Origin: an uncultured Eubacteriales bacterium
GTDB taxonomy: Bacteria; Bacillota; Clostridia; Christensenellales; CAG-917
Assembly (NCBI GenBank): GCA_900545885.1
Contig: URAF01000005.1
Coordinates: forward strand, 1 to 64,000
Direction: 5' to 3'
DNA length: 64,000 bases
The notes beneath the pieces were generated by a model. It ran no database searches, was not told where the DNA came from, and saw nothing but the letters and a program-made list of their open reading frames with translations. The translations under genes and the position numbers were made by a program. This document shows, piece by piece, positions 42,918 to 51,708 of the stretch (its first letter is position 1; every line of letters starts with the position of its first letter).

Positions 42918-44432
42918 ATGGAAAAAATCGCTGTTATCGACCTCGGCTCGAATTCTGCAAGACTGGTTCTGGTCAACATTCTGGAAGGAGGATATTTTGT
43001 CGTGTTCGACGAGCTGAAAGAAACTGTCAGGCTCGGTCAGGATATGGACTGGGACAGAATCATCAAACCCCAGCGCATAGCACAGACAATCAAGACTCTC
43101 ACGATGTTCAGGCGTCTTTGCGACGCAAACCACGTCGACAAGATTTTCGCCTACGCCACCGCAGCGGTCAGACGTGCAAAAAATCAGAAGAGTTTTCTCG
43201 ACGAAGTCGCAATGACTTGCGGCATAAAAATCAAGGTTCTCACGGTTGAAGAACAGGCGCTTCTCGTCTATCAGGGCGTAATCAACTCCATGGACATTCC
43301 CAAAGGATTGATTATGGAAATGGGCGGCGGCTCGACCAACCTTATTTACTACAACCGCAGAAATCTCATTCACTACGAAACCCTGCCTTTCGGAACGGTT
43401 ACGCTCACCGACCTGTTCAAGAATTACAGTTCCGAGCCCGAACTCCGCGCCGCGAAAATTGAGGAGTTCATCGGCGAACAGCTCGAAAAGATAAGCTGGC
43501 TCGACAGCATCGAACCCGACACCAGTTTTGTGGGCGTCGGCGGCGCTTTCCGCAATCTCGGCAGAATAAGCAGAATGATAAAGAAATATCCCTTCAACAT
43601 GACTCATGGATACGAAATTCCGATGAACGAGTTTGAGGGTATATATTCGACCATAAAGAAACTCGACCTCGACTCCACGATGAAGATAAAGGGACTGTCA
43701 AGCGGCAGAGCAGACATATTCCCGAGCTCGCTTGCAGTCATCAAAGCCGTGTTGTCGCGTTTCAATTTCCCCAAAATCACAATCAGCGGTTGCGGACTGC
43801 GTGAAGGCGCGATGTTCCGTTATGCCGTGCCAGGCGTAAACGAAAGACCGCTTACCGACGTTCTCGGACATTCTCTGCACACGCAGATGAAGTACTACGA
43901 CGTCAACGTAAACCACGCCGAACACGTCTACAACCTTTGCATTCAGTTGTTCAAACAGCTCAAAGTCCTGCACAAGATGCCCAGAATGTACGTGCGCGTG
44001 CTCAAAATCGCGGCGCTTATGCACGACACGGGGATGCGCATCAAATACTATCATCACGAACAGCATTCCTGCTACATCATTCTCAACAGCAACCTCTACG
44101 GCGTGCCGCACAAAGACCTCGTGCTTGCGGCCTTCGTCGCGGCAGGACACCGCAAAAACGAAATCGTCAAAGAGGATATTCTCAAATACAAGGATATGCT
44201 CACGCCCGAAGACGTCGACGCAATGCGCAAGCTCAGCGTCATTCTCCGAATTGCGGAGAGCTTCGACCGCAGTCAGAGCGGCGTAATCACGGGCATAACC
44301 TGCGACGTCCTCGGTGACAGCGTCATCGTCAAGACGGAAACGGAAGGGGACTGCTCGCTGGAAGTCAAAGACGCACTTTCCGTCGCACAGGAATTCAAGG
44401 CGGCGTATGGCAAAAACCTGGAAATTCTCTGA
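42918..44432 (+). CDS. Ppx/GppA-family exopolyphosphatase with HD domain
   Basis: 504 residues. The N-terminal actin-like domains begin AVIDLGSNSARLVLV, then YATAAVRRAKN, the EEQALLVYQG block with family Glu and EMGGGSTNL (phosphate loop). The C-terminal half (after ~310) is an HD-type domain with AALMHDTGMRIKYYHH and AGHRKNEI. The family hydrolyses polyphosphate or pppGpp. AAGGAG precedes ATG 42918. It overlaps maf by 26 bases. Which of the two substrates is used cannot be told. Confidence 0.9.
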   Translation: MEKIAVIDLGSNSARLVLVNILEGGYFVVFDELKETVRLGQDMDWDRIIKPQRIAQTIKTLTMFRRLCDANHVDKIFAYATAAVRRAKNQKSFLDEVAMTCGIKIKVLTVEEQALLVYQGVINSMDIPKGLIMEMGGGSTNLIYYNRRNLIHYETLPFGTVTLTDLFKNYSSEPELRAAKIEEFIGEQLEKISWLDSIEPDTSFVGVGGAFRNLGRISRMIKKYPFNMTHGYEIPMNEFEGIYSTIKKLDLDSTMKIKGLSSGRADIFPSSLAVIKAVLSRFNFPKITISGCGLREGAMFRYAVPGVNERPLTDVLGHSLHTQMKYYDVNVNHAEHVYNLCIQLFKQLKVLHKMPRMYVRVLKIAALMHDTGMRIKYYHHEQHSCYIILNSNLYGVPHKDLVLAAFVAAGHRKNEIVKEDILKYKDMLTPEDVDAMRKLSVILRIAESFDRSQSGVITGITCDVLGDSVIVKTETEGDCSLEVKDALSVAQEFKAAYGKNLEIL

Positions 44433-44985
44433 GCCCGTAGTTCTCGCATCGGCGTCGCCACGACGGCTCGAACTGCTTTCCGAAGTCGTAAGCGACCTTA
44501 CGGTTTCGCCCTCGGACATCGACGAAAGCGACGTGAAGGCAACCTCACCGCGCGCGCTTGTCAAGGAACTTTCCAAAAGAAAAGCGCTTGCGGTTCTGCC
44601 GCAGGACGGAAACTTTGAAAAAGTCGTGATAGGCGCGGATACGGTGGTTTATCGTAATAAATTGTACGGTAAACCTCACGACCGTGCAGATGCCATCAGA
44701 ATACTCAACGAACTCAACGGCAAAAGGCATTACGTTTTTACGGGGGTTACGGTGATTTCGAAAGGCATAGTCCGCACGTTTGCCGTGCGTTCGTCGGTGC
44801 GTTTCAAATCGCTGTCGCAGGAAGAAATAGAAAGATACGTTGACGAATACCGCCCCTACGACAAAGCGGGCGCATACGCCGTTCAGGAAGGCGTGGTCGT
44901 AAAGTCGTATCGCGGCAGTCTGACAAACATCATCGGGTTGCCAATGGAGAAACTCATCAAAGTACTAAGAAACGAAGAGGTGTAA
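44407..44985 (+). CDS. maf: Maf nucleotide pyrophosphatase (septum formation protein family)
   Basis: 192 residues from ATG 44407, within the end of the Ppx gene. Family blocks VLASASPRRLELL, SDIDE, SKRKALAV, VIGADTVV, KLYGKPHDR and YDKAGAYAVQE are all present. Maf proteins hydrolyse non-canonical or modified NTPs (dTTP/UTP type) and are linked to division arrest. It is followed one base later by an MreB-like gene, the usual Firmicute maf-mre neighbourhood. Confidence 0.93.
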   Translation: MAKTWKFSEPVVLASASPRRLELLSEVVSDLTVSPSDIDESDVKATSPRALVKELSKRKALAVLPQDGNFEKVVIGADTVVYRNKLYGKPHDRADAIRILNELNGKRHYVFTGVTVISKGIVRTFAVRSSVRFKSLSQEEIERYVDEYRPYDKAGAYAVQEGVVVKSYRGSLTNIIGLPMEKLIKVLRNEEV

Positions 44986-44986
44986 T

Positions 44987-45985
44987 GTGGCTAATATAGA
45001 ATTGTCCATCGACCTTGGAAGTAAGTTTATTACCATTTATCAGAAAGGAATAGGACTCGTGTTGCGCGAGCCTGCAATCGCCATTGCGAGAAAGGTTCGC
45101 GACCGTTACGAAATACGCGAGGCGGGTTATCGTGCCGAAAGCATAATGTCGACCTCTCTCGGTGGCGCAAAGATGGTTGCGCCCATTCGCGAAGGGCTTA
45201 TCGTCGACGACGAAATGTGCACGCTGTTGCTCAAACATTTCCTGCAACGTATAGTTCCCGCGTCTCTTTTCCCTCCCAAAATCAAGGCAATAGTCAGCAT
45301 AAGCTGCGCAATGACCAACAGCGACAGAAAAGCCGTCGAAAAGTGTATGGTCAAGGCGGGCATCAAAGACGTACTGCTTGTGGAATCGCCTTTGTCGTTG
45401 CTTGCGTACACGGGCAGCATCGGCGGACTGTTTGTGGACATCGGCGGCGGCAAAACTGAAATTGCCGCAGTCACCAACAGGGGCATTGCCTGCGGCGTCG
45501 CCGTAAACATCGCGGGTGACGCTTTCAATGCGGCTATCATCGACAGCGTGTATATGAACTACGGCGTCAAGCTCGGCGAATATACCGTGGAGAAAATCAA
45601 GCAAAGTGCGCTTTCGTTCTATCTCAACGACGAGGGAAGTTATCCCGTAAGCGGCGGCGGAAAAGACGGTTCGCCCAGAAGCGTGGTTATCACTGCGGGC
45701 GATATGCGCGACGCAGTGCTTCCGCTTGTCGACAATATCATCGAAGTCATAATGAACGTGCTCAATCAGACGCCCCCCGAACTTGCGGCGGAAATCCTGC
45801 GCAAAGGCATTTTCGTGTCGGGCGGTTCGAGTCATATTCCCGGACTTATTGAATATATGGAACAGGCTTTCGAATTGCCGCTCACGCCGCTTTACGACAG
45901 GGAAAACTGCGTGGCAATCGGCGGTGCGAAATTCCTCGACGACAAAGTCCTGCTGTCCGACCTGCTCGGCATTCACATCGAATAA
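44987..45985 (+). CDS. MreB-like actin homologue
   Basis: 332 residues, GTG start with GAGGTG upstream. Actin-fold motifs: SIDLGSKFITIYQKG (phosphate 1; the MreB GTANT loop is altered to GSKFI), LFVDIGGGKTEIA (phosphate 2), and FVSGGSSHIPGL (adenosine motif). The VRDRYEIREAGYRAESI and MVAPIREGLIVDDE blocks match MreB. It is probably a rod-shape factor under the membrane. mreC and mreD do not follow; a strong terminator does. Confidence 0.8.
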   Translation: MANIELSIDLGSKFITIYQKGIGLVLREPAIAIARKVRDRYEIREAGYRAESIMSTSLGGAKMVAPIREGLIVDDEMCTLLLKHFLQRIVPASLFPPKIKAIVSISCAMTNSDRKAVEKCMVKAGIKDVLLVESPLSLLAYTGSIGGLFVDIGGGKTEIAAVTNRGIACGVAVNIAGDAFNAAIIDSVYMNYGVKLGEYTVEKIKQSALSFYLNDEGSYPVSGGGKDGSPRSVVITAGDMRDAVLPLVDNIIEVIMNVLNQTPPELAAEILRKGIFVSGGSSHIPGLIEYMEQAFELPLTPLYDRENCVAIGGAKFLDDKVLLSDLLGIHIE

Positions 45986-46055
45986 GGCATTCCGTCGAAA
46001 AAATCGTTGCAATAGAAAACGGTTTAACTTTATAAATACGATAACAGCAAAAAAC

Positions 46056-46082
46056 AAAACGCCGCATTGCGCGGCGTTTTTT
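46056..46082. terminator. Bidirectional terminator after the MreB-like gene
   Basis: AAAACGCCGC (46056-46065) pairs perfectly with GCGGCGTTTT (46071-46080), followed by more T. Read on the minus strand it also ends in TTTTGTTTTTTG and can close the aldo/keto reductase operon. Confidence 0.9.
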
Positions 46083-46122
46083 AGATTTATTGCAGAATGA
46101 TGATTTAACGTTTTCCAGTGGG

Positions 46123-46977
46123 TCAATACTTTGCGTCGTCGGGGTTGCTGCCTATTCTTCCGACGCCCTCGATTGTTTCGATTGCGGCAATTTCGTCTGC
46201 GGAAAGTGCGAAGTCGAACACGTCGATGTTTTCGCGGATACGCGAAGGAGTCACGGATTTCGGAAGGGGAAGCACGCCTTTGTCAAGGCACCATCTCACG
46301 AGCACTTGCGCTTGCGTTTTTCCGTGCTTTGCAGCGATGCTTTCAAGCACGGTATTGCCGAACGCGCGACCGCGGCAGAGCGGTGCCCACGCTTCGACAA
46401 CCACGCCGTTCTGCTTGGAAAATTCTTCTGCTTCTTTTTGTACAAGCCCCGCGTGAAATTCAATCTGATTTACCATAGGAGCCACTTTACTGTTATCGAT
46501 TATAACTTTTAAGTGGTGTTTCAGGCAATTGCACACGCCTATTGCCCGCACTCTGCCTTCTTCGTAAAGACGTTCGAACGCCCGCCACGTGTCGAGCAAA
46601 GTCCTGGGATAATCGGCGACGAAATCCTTTGCCATGGGCCAATGAATGAGGTACAGGTCCACGGTGTCAAGTCCGAGTTTTTTTACCGACATTTCGAAAT
46701 GCCTGAGCGCGCTGTCGTAGCCTTGGTTTGTGTTCCAGAGTTTTGTCGTGACGAAAACTTCGTCGCGGGATATTCCGCTTTCGGCAAGTGCTTTGCCGAC
46801 GCTTTCTTCGTTGGCGTAAAACTCCGCCGTGTCGATATGGCGGTAGCCCGCAAGCAGGGCTTCCTTCACGCTGTTTACGCAGGTGTCGCCGTCGGGCGTA
46901 AGATAAGTGCCGAAACCCACGCAGGGGATTTCGACACCGTTTCTGAGTTTGAATGCGTCTTTCGGGGAAGAGAACAT
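46123..46977 (-). CDS. Aldo/keto reductase
   Basis: 284 residues from ATG 46977 (GGAG upstream). TIM-barrel AKR family: GVEIPCVGFGTYL, catalytic DTAEFY (Asp, Tyr), KLW (Lys), IHWP (His), and the NADPH-binding KSVTPSRIREN near the C-terminus. The tetrad Asp-Tyr-Lys-His is complete. NADPH-dependent reduction of small aldehydes or ketones; substrate unknown. Second gene of a two-gene operon behind a DegV gene. Confidence 0.93.
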   Translation of the reverse strand: MFSSPKDAFKLRNGVEIPCVGFGTYLTPDGDTCVNSVKEALLAGYRHIDTAEFYANEESVGKALAESGISRDEVFVTTKLWNTNQGYDSALRHFEMSVKKLGLDTVDLYLIHWPMAKDFVADYPRTLLDTWRAFERLYEEGRVRAIGVCNCLKHHLKVIIDNSKVAPMVNQIEFHAGLVQKEAEEFSKQNGVVVEAWAPLCRGRAFGNTVLESIAAKHGKTQAQVLVRWCLDKGVLPLPKSVTPSRIRENIDVFDFALSADEIAAIETIEGVGRIGSNPDDAKY

Positions 46978-46993
46978 TTTTGCGCTCCGATTA

Positions 46994-47902
46994 TTACTTT
47001 GTGCCTTTGAGGTTGGGAATTGGTACGTTGATGAAACGCGGGCGTTCCGCACCGAAGAAGAACACTGCAAGCGCTCCCGGCCCTGCGTGTGAGCCTACGA
47101 GATAGTTGACGTTGCAGTAGCGGATTGTGACCTGCGGGAAGATTTCCATTATTTTCTGCGCGAGCACTTTTGCACCTTCTATGTCGTCGCCGTGTTCCAC
47201 GAGTATAAAGTCGTTCAGTTCGGGTTTGCAGTATTTCTCGACCTGTTCCGCAATAGCAGTCAGGGCTTTCTTTTTGCCCATCACTTTGAGCAAAGGCATA
47301 ATTTTGCCGTAATGGTTGAGTTCGAGAAGCGGTTTGATGCCGAGTATGGTGCCGACTGCGGCTTCGATACGGCTGAGTCGCCCGCTGCGGTAAAGTGTGT
47401 TGAGGTCTTCCACTATGAAAAAGTGGTGGAAGTTCATTCTGTTGTCGTTCAGCCAGTTGTAAACCTCTTCGATAGTTTTGCCTTCGTCGCGCATTTTGAG
47501 GGCGTAGTAGACCATGAGTCCTTCGCCGCCGCAACCCGACAACGAGTCGAGGACAAGAATTTTTCTGTCGCGGTACTTGCGGCAAAGTTCGGTCGCCGCG
47601 TTGGATATATTGTCGAAACTGCCGCTCATCCCCGACGAGAAGGATATGTGCAGTACGTCTTCGCCTGCTTGCAGGTGCTTTTCGAATATCTGAATTGCCT
47701 CGTACGCCGAAGTCTGCGAGGTGCTGGGTACGGCGCCTGCGCGGAGTTTGTCGTAGAATTTGTGGTGGGTGGGTATTGTATCGGGTTCGATGTCTACGCC
47801 GTCAAGCGCAAAAGGCATGAACGCTACGTCCACGCCGTTGTCGGCGAAAAATCCTTCGGGCATATCGGCGGTCATATCCGTCGTGATTGCGAATTTCTGC
47901 AT
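46994..47902 (-). CDS. DegV-family fatty-acid-binding protein
   Basis: 302 residues from ATG 47902 with AGGAGG upstream. Family blocks: ITTDMTADMP, STSQTSAYEA, HISFSSGMSGSFDN, DSLSGCGGEGLMV, LNTLYRSGRLSRIEA and LLKVMGKKKA. DegV proteins bind fatty acids; in Firmicutes they feed the FakA kinase for phospholipid synthesis. First gene of the operon, behind a perfect TTGAAA-N17-TATAAT promoter. Confidence 0.92.
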   Translation of the reverse strand: MQKFAITTDMTADMPEGFFADNGVDVAFMPFALDGVDIEPDTIPTHHKFYDKLRAGAVPSTSQTSAYEAIQIFEKHLQAGEDVLHISFSSGMSGSFDNISNAATELCRKYRDRKILVLDSLSGCGGEGLMVYYALKMRDEGKTIEEVYNWLNDNRMNFHHFFIVEDLNTLYRSGRLSRIEAAVGTILGIKPLLELNHYGKIMPLLKVMGKKKALTAIAEQVEKYCKPELNDFILVEHGDDIEGAKVLAQKIMEIFPQVTIRYCNVNYLVGSHAGPGALAVFFFGAERPRFINVPIPNLKGTK

Positions 47903-47930
47903 TGTTTCCTCCTGATGGGACATTGAAAAC

Positions 47931-47959
47931 ATTATACCACTCGGTAGCCTGCTTTTCAA
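47931..47959 (-). promoter_or_regulatory. Promoter of degV-AKR operon
   Basis: On the minus strand TTGAAA (47959-47954) and TATAAT (47936-47931), spacer 17, 28 bases before ATG 47902. Confidence 0.8.
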
Positions 47960-48053
47960 CTCTCAAAATGCTTTCGGACGCTTTTGACAAAATTATCGTT
48001 AATGCGTCATATTGTCCGCTATTGCGCTGCGCGCGGGAGGTTAAACTCAAACT

Positions 48054-48806
48054 ATGAGAAAAATCGTGGTTACATCGGGAAAAGGCGGCGTTGGCAAAAC
48101 CACCGTTACGGCGTCGCTCGGACGGAAACTTGCCGATATGGGGTATCGGGTGGTGCTTGTCGACGCTGACGTCGGGCTCAACAATCTCGACGTTGTCGTG
48201 GGCATCGAAAGCCGCGTTGTTTACGACGTCGGCGACGTGCTGGCGGGCAGATGCCGCATTTTTCAGGCGCTCGTGCCCGACCACGAAAGCACGCTCAAAG
48301 TTCTGCCGTCCTCAAACGGAAACGTCGAGATTTCCGCGCAGGCGTTCAGGGGAGTTGTTGACAGTCTTTCGGATTTTGACATTGTGCTGATTGACTGTCC
48401 CGCCGGCATAGAAAGAGGTTTTCACAGGGCGGTTTCGGCGGCGACGGAAGCGCTTGTCGTCACAACGCCGTCCGCGTCCGCAATCCGCGATGCAGACAAA
48501 GTCGTGGCGTTGCTTTCGGGATACAGGTTGGAAGACGTGGGGCTCGTTGTCAACCGACTTCGTCCCGATATGGTCGCAAAAGGCGAAATGATGAGCTCCT
48601 CCGACGTGTCGCGGCTTCTGCATACACCCGCCGTCGGCGTTATACCCGAAGACGATTGCATTACGCTTTATCAGCAACTCGGGCGCGTGCCCGATTTCGC
48701 GCTTTCGGAGAAGGCGTTTTCTTTGCTTGCGGCAAACGTCGCGAACAGAACAAAGAACTGCGCCGAACTCCGTTATCCGCGCAGGAGGTTCGGAAGATGG
48801 CTGTAA
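48054..48806 (+). CDS. minD: Septum site-determining ATPase MinD
   Basis: 250 residues. Deviant Walker A VTSGKGGVGKTT, DADVGLNNLD, and DCPAGIE match MinD/ParA ATPases. The C-terminal YPRRRFGRWL is basic with aromatic residues and may form the membrane-targeting helix. MinD positions the division site at the membrane. A TTGACA at 47984-47989 has a weak -10 about 17 bases downstream. The start codon ATG 48054 follows GGGAGG. It overlaps minE by 10 bases. minC is not next to it. Confidence 0.95.
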   Translation: MRKIVVTSGKGGVGKTTVTASLGRKLADMGYRVVLVDADVGLNNLDVVVGIESRVVYDVGDVLAGRCRIFQALVPDHESTLKVLPSSNGNVEISAQAFRGVVDSLSDFDIVLIDCPAGIERGFHRAVSAATEALVVTTPSASAIRDADKVVALLSGYRLEDVGLVVNRLRPDMVAKGEMMSSSDVSRLLHTPAVGVIPEDDCITLYQQLGRVPDFALSEKAFSLLAANVANRTKNCAELRYPRRRFGRWL

Positions 48807-49060
48807 GACATTCCAGAGAAATGGCGGAGAGGTTGCGCGCCATGCTCACCAAAGACAAAATGGGCGTACACGAAGGGTTCATGTCCGCTCTCGGCGGCGA
48901 CATCGCAAGAACTCTGTCCGATTATTTCGAACTTACCGCCGCTCCCGTAATAGGTATATCCACGGACGATGACGGGAACTTTGAAATTACTTTGCACGCA
49001 AGTGCATGCCGCATTAAACCGTTCTGCACCACGCAGGATTTGCCGAAACCCCAATCGTAA
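48797..49060 (+). CDS. minE: MinE topological specificity factor
   Basis: 87 residues. N-terminal SREMAERLRAMLTKDKM matches the MinE anti-MinCD helix (x-A-x-x-RLxxxLxxDR), and ARTLSDYFELTAAPVIGIS matches the dimer beta domain. MinE drives MinD oscillation by stimulating its ATPase. Overlaps minD by 10 bases. The frame extends upstream inside minD without support; AGGAGG lies just before ATG 48797. The C-terminus ends slightly different from the family. Confidence 0.85.
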   Translation: MAVRHSREMAERLRAMLTKDKMGVHEGFMSALGGDIARTLSDYFELTAAPVIGISTDDDGNFEITLHASACRIKPFCTTQDLPKPQS

Positions 49061-49161
49061 AAGACGGATTTTCACAAACCGAATCCGAACATTTTGCAGA
49101 CTGTGATTTCGCGGTGCATAAGCTCGTGCCGTTCGGCATATTGTTTATGCGAGGTGAAATT

Positions 49162-49434
49162 ATGGATTTTGACCAAACCAAACGTATCGAAGTAGAAGTC
49201 AGCGAAAACGTCATTGCCGAAAACGAAATCGAAGCTCCCCGCAAAGAGAGAAGAAGACATCGTTTCGCAATCGGCAAATTTCCCGCAGGGCTTGACATTC
49301 TCGACGTAGCTCTCGTTCCTGTGATACTCGGCGTATTCGTTTCGCTCGGTTTCCTGTTCGCGGGACTGTTCAAGGCGGCGTCGGCGGCAGAGGCTGCCAA
49401 TCAGATTGTCAATACGGTAGCGGCGATGTTCTGA
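49162..49434 (+). CDS. Small membrane protein at the spoIVFA position
   Basis: 90 residues from ATG 49162 with GAGGTGA upstream. Residues 1-48 are charged and end in KERRRHR; one membrane segment follows (VALVPVILGVFVSLGFLFAG) and then a short Ala-rich outer tail. No family is recognised. It lies between minE and a SpoIVFB-like protease and overlaps the latter by one base (TGATG). In Bacillus this place holds spoIVFA, the SpoIVFB partner, so it could be a reduced analogue (inference from position only). Confidence 0.65.
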   Translation: MDFDQTKRIEVEVSENVIAENEIEAPRKERRRHRFAIGKFPAGLDILDVALVPVILGVFVSLGFLFAGLFKAASAAEAANQIVNTVAAMF

Positions 49435-50480
49435 TGAGGTTCAAGGTTCACCCGCTCTTCTATGCGCTTGCCGTAATACTGGTACTGTTCGGGCAAGCGC
49501 AGGCTTTCGTATGGGCGTTTGTGGCGGTGTGTATGCACGAAGGCGGACACGCGCTCGCGGCAAAAGCCCGTGGCTATGCGCTGACGCGCGTTGTTCTTCT
49601 TCCTTTCGGGGCGGTAATGAGCGCGCGCGACGAACTTGACGGAAGGTCGGGCGTAATCGTAGGCCTTGCAGGTCCCGCCGTAAACATTTTTGCCGCACTT
49701 ATAACGCTCGGCGTGTGGTGGCTTTTTCCTGCCGTATATCCGTATACGGAATATTTCCTTTACGCAAACCTTTCAATCGGACTTTTCAATCTGCTTCCCG
49801 TTTACCCGTTGGACGGGTCGAGAGTAGTTCTCGGACTTGCGCACAACAGACTTAAAGCGGTGAGAGGATTGCAAATAGCGGGCATAGCGGTCAGCGTGAC
49901 TATGTTCTGCGCGTTTGTAACCTGTGCTTTTGTCGGGCTGTTCAACTTTACGTTGGGGGTTATGTCGCTTTTCCTGTTTTACGGCGCGGCGTTCGCGACG
50001 GAAGAGGAAACATACAAAAGCGTACTTGCCGCTCATTCCAAGAACTACGGCGCAGGCGTAACCGAAAAGAAAGTGTTTATCTCCCGCGATGCAACGGTGG
50101 CAAGACTGTTCCAGCATGTTGACGGCAGGTCGGTTACGGTTTTTGCCGTTGTCGACGACGAAAACCCTGCGCTCGGGTTGTCGTCTGCGGACGCGCCGCG
50201 CGTACTTTACACGCTTACGGAAACGGATTTGAAACGAATTGCGGCGGCGGGACGTATGTCTGATACGTTGCGCGAGGCGGAAAACAGGAAATCCGAAGCC
50301 GTTCTGCCCGATAATACGAATGTTGCCAATGCCAAATACGCTTTTGCCGACCTTTTTGCCACATATGACCGAAACCCGAAAATCAAGTCGTTCGGCAAGA
50401 AAGTAGAACACGGTAAAAAAATAAACATAACAAGCAAACGCGACACACAAGACAAGTATATCAAGCGGGTGGCACAATAA
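49434..50480 (+). CDS. SpoIVFB-like M50 intramembrane metalloprotease
   Basis: 348 residues. Zinc motif HEGGH at residues 35-39 in TM2, GLAGPAVNIFAA in the next helix and NLLPVYPLDGSR near residue 125, which supplies the third zinc ligand Asp. About five membrane segments then a ~150-residue cytoplasmic domain with a CBS-like half (FISRDATVARLFQ...VFAVVDDENPALG). SpoIVFB cleaves pro-sigma K in sporulating Bacillus; the substrate here is unknown. The gene follows the small membrane protein directly. The basic tail after ~300 is extra. Confidence 0.85.
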   Translation: MRFKVHPLFYALAVILVLFGQAQAFVWAFVAVCMHEGGHALAAKARGYALTRVVLLPFGAVMSARDELDGRSGVIVGLAGPAVNIFAALITLGVWWLFPAVYPYTEYFLYANLSIGLFNLLPVYPLDGSRVVLGLAHNRLKAVRGLQIAGIAVSVTMFCAFVTCAFVGLFNFTLGVMSLFLFYGAAFATEEETYKSVLAAHSKNYGAGVTEKKVFISRDATVARLFQHVDGRSVTVFAVVDDENPALGLSSADAPRVLYTLTETDLKRIAAAGRMSDTLREAENRKSEAVLPDNTNVANAKYAFADLFATYDRNPKIKSFGKKVEHGKKINITSKRDTQDKYIKRVAQ

Positions 50481-50599
50481 AAGCACAGTCAACACAAAAA
50501 GACGGGTATGGAGAGGGTATCGGACTGTGCGCGGAAACACTCTGTTCTCATTTTGTCGGATAGTCGTTCGGTGAAATGGGTTTATAACGTTTTGCTTCC

Positions 50600-50628
50600 T
50601 TGACTTTGCCTGCGTTTTGTCCTAAAAT
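50600..50628 (+). promoter_or_regulatory. Promoter of the ROK kinase gene
   Basis: TTGACT (50600-50605) and TAAAAT (50623-50628), spacer 17, about 70 bases before ATG 50701. Confidence 0.7.
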
Positions 50629-50700
50629 AATTTTAATATAAATATTCCGTGCGCACGTGGTTTGTGAATTGTATTTGTTGCGTATCGGGCGGGAGGAACT

Positions 50701-51657
50701 ATGCGGTATATCGGCGTCGATATAGGCGGTATGTCCGTCAAAGCCGGACTGACTGACGAAAACGGTCATATCTATCTCAAAAAGTCTGTCGTTACCCGTG
50801 CAACCAATCCCGCGGAAGACATAGTTTCCGACATAGCCGCGCTTATCGAGGACGTAATCTTAGAAAGCGGTCTTACCGCGCGCGACATAGACGGAATAGG
50901 TCTCGGTTCTCCCGGTTCGGTATATGATGCAAAAGGCGTAATCAGGTACAGCTGCAACATCAATTTCAGGAATACGCCAATTGTCGCAATGTTGCGCGAA
51001 AGACTGGGTATAGACAATATCGAGATAAGCAACGACGCCAACTGCGCGGCGCTCGGCGAAACAATGTTCGGTGCGGGCAAAGGCGCAATGAACAGCGTGA
51101 CGGTTACTTTGGGTACGGGAGTAGGTACGGGTATCGTTGTGGACGGCAGACTGCTTACGGGCAATTGCTCGGCAGGCGCAGAGGGCGGACACGTACAACT
51201 CAATCTCGGCGGCGCGATGTGCGGCTGCGGCAAACGCGGACATTTCGAAGCGTACGCGTCAACGACCGCGCTTTTGAAACAGGCCGAAGCCGCTATGCTC
51301 AAACACCCCGAAAGCCTGATTAATCAGGTTGCAAAAGAACAGGGATTTGACGGAAAAACCGTGTTTATCGCAGCAAAACAGGGCGATAAAGCGGCTAAAA
51401 GCGTAATAAGACGCTATATAAAATACGTCGGGACGGGGCTCGTGAGCTTTGCAAACGTGTTCTATCCCGAGGTCTTCATAATCGGCGGAGGCATTTCGAA
51501 AGAGGGCGATACGCTCATCAAGCCTTTGCAGAAATTCGTATCGCGCAACGTTTACGGGGCGGAGTACAATCCCCCGATCAAAGTCGTTGCCGCTACGCTG
51601 GGAAACGACGCGGGCATAATCGGTGCCGCCGCGCTCGCTATGAACAAAAAGGCCTGA
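50701..51657 (+). CDS. ROK-family sugar kinase (glucokinase-like)
   Basis: 318 residues. ATP loop IGVDIGGMSVKAGL, SPGSVYDAKG, substrate Asn-Asp in SNDANCAALGE, TLGTGVGTGIVVDG, and the ROK zinc site GHVQLN...CGCGKRGHFEAYAST. GIGGG late motif is IIGGGISKEG. The layout equals glucokinase GlkA of Firmicutes, which phosphorylates glucose, but other hexoses are possible. GGGAGGA precedes ATG 50701. Confidence 0.9.
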   Translation: MRYIGVDIGGMSVKAGLTDENGHIYLKKSVVTRATNPAEDIVSDIAALIEDVILESGLTARDIDGIGLGSPGSVYDAKGVIRYSCNINFRNTPIVAMLRERLGIDNIEISNDANCAALGETMFGAGKGAMNSVTVTLGTGVGTGIVVDGRLLTGNCSAGAEGGHVQLNLGGAMCGCGKRGHFEAYASTTALLKQAEAAMLKHPESLINQVAKEQGFDGKTVFIAAKQGDKAAKSVIRRYIKYVGTGLVSFANVFYPEVFIIGGGISKEGDTLIKPLQKFVSRNVYGAEYNPPIKVVAATLGNDAGIIGAAALAMNKKA

Positions 51658-51679
51658 TAGCGACAGTGTTTCCCGTAAA

Positions 51680-51699
51680 GTTCGGAGCGCGCTCCGAAC
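51680..51699. promoter_or_regulatory. 20-nt perfect palindrome upstream of the radical SAM gene
   Basis: GTTCGGAGCG followed directly by CGCTCCGAAC, fully self-complementary with no spacer, ending 9 bases before ATG 51709. It contains the only GGAG near that start, so the ribosome binding site would be locked in the hairpin. An operator on DNA is equally possible. Confidence 0.55.
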
Positions 51700-51708
51700 C
51701 CGAATTCG

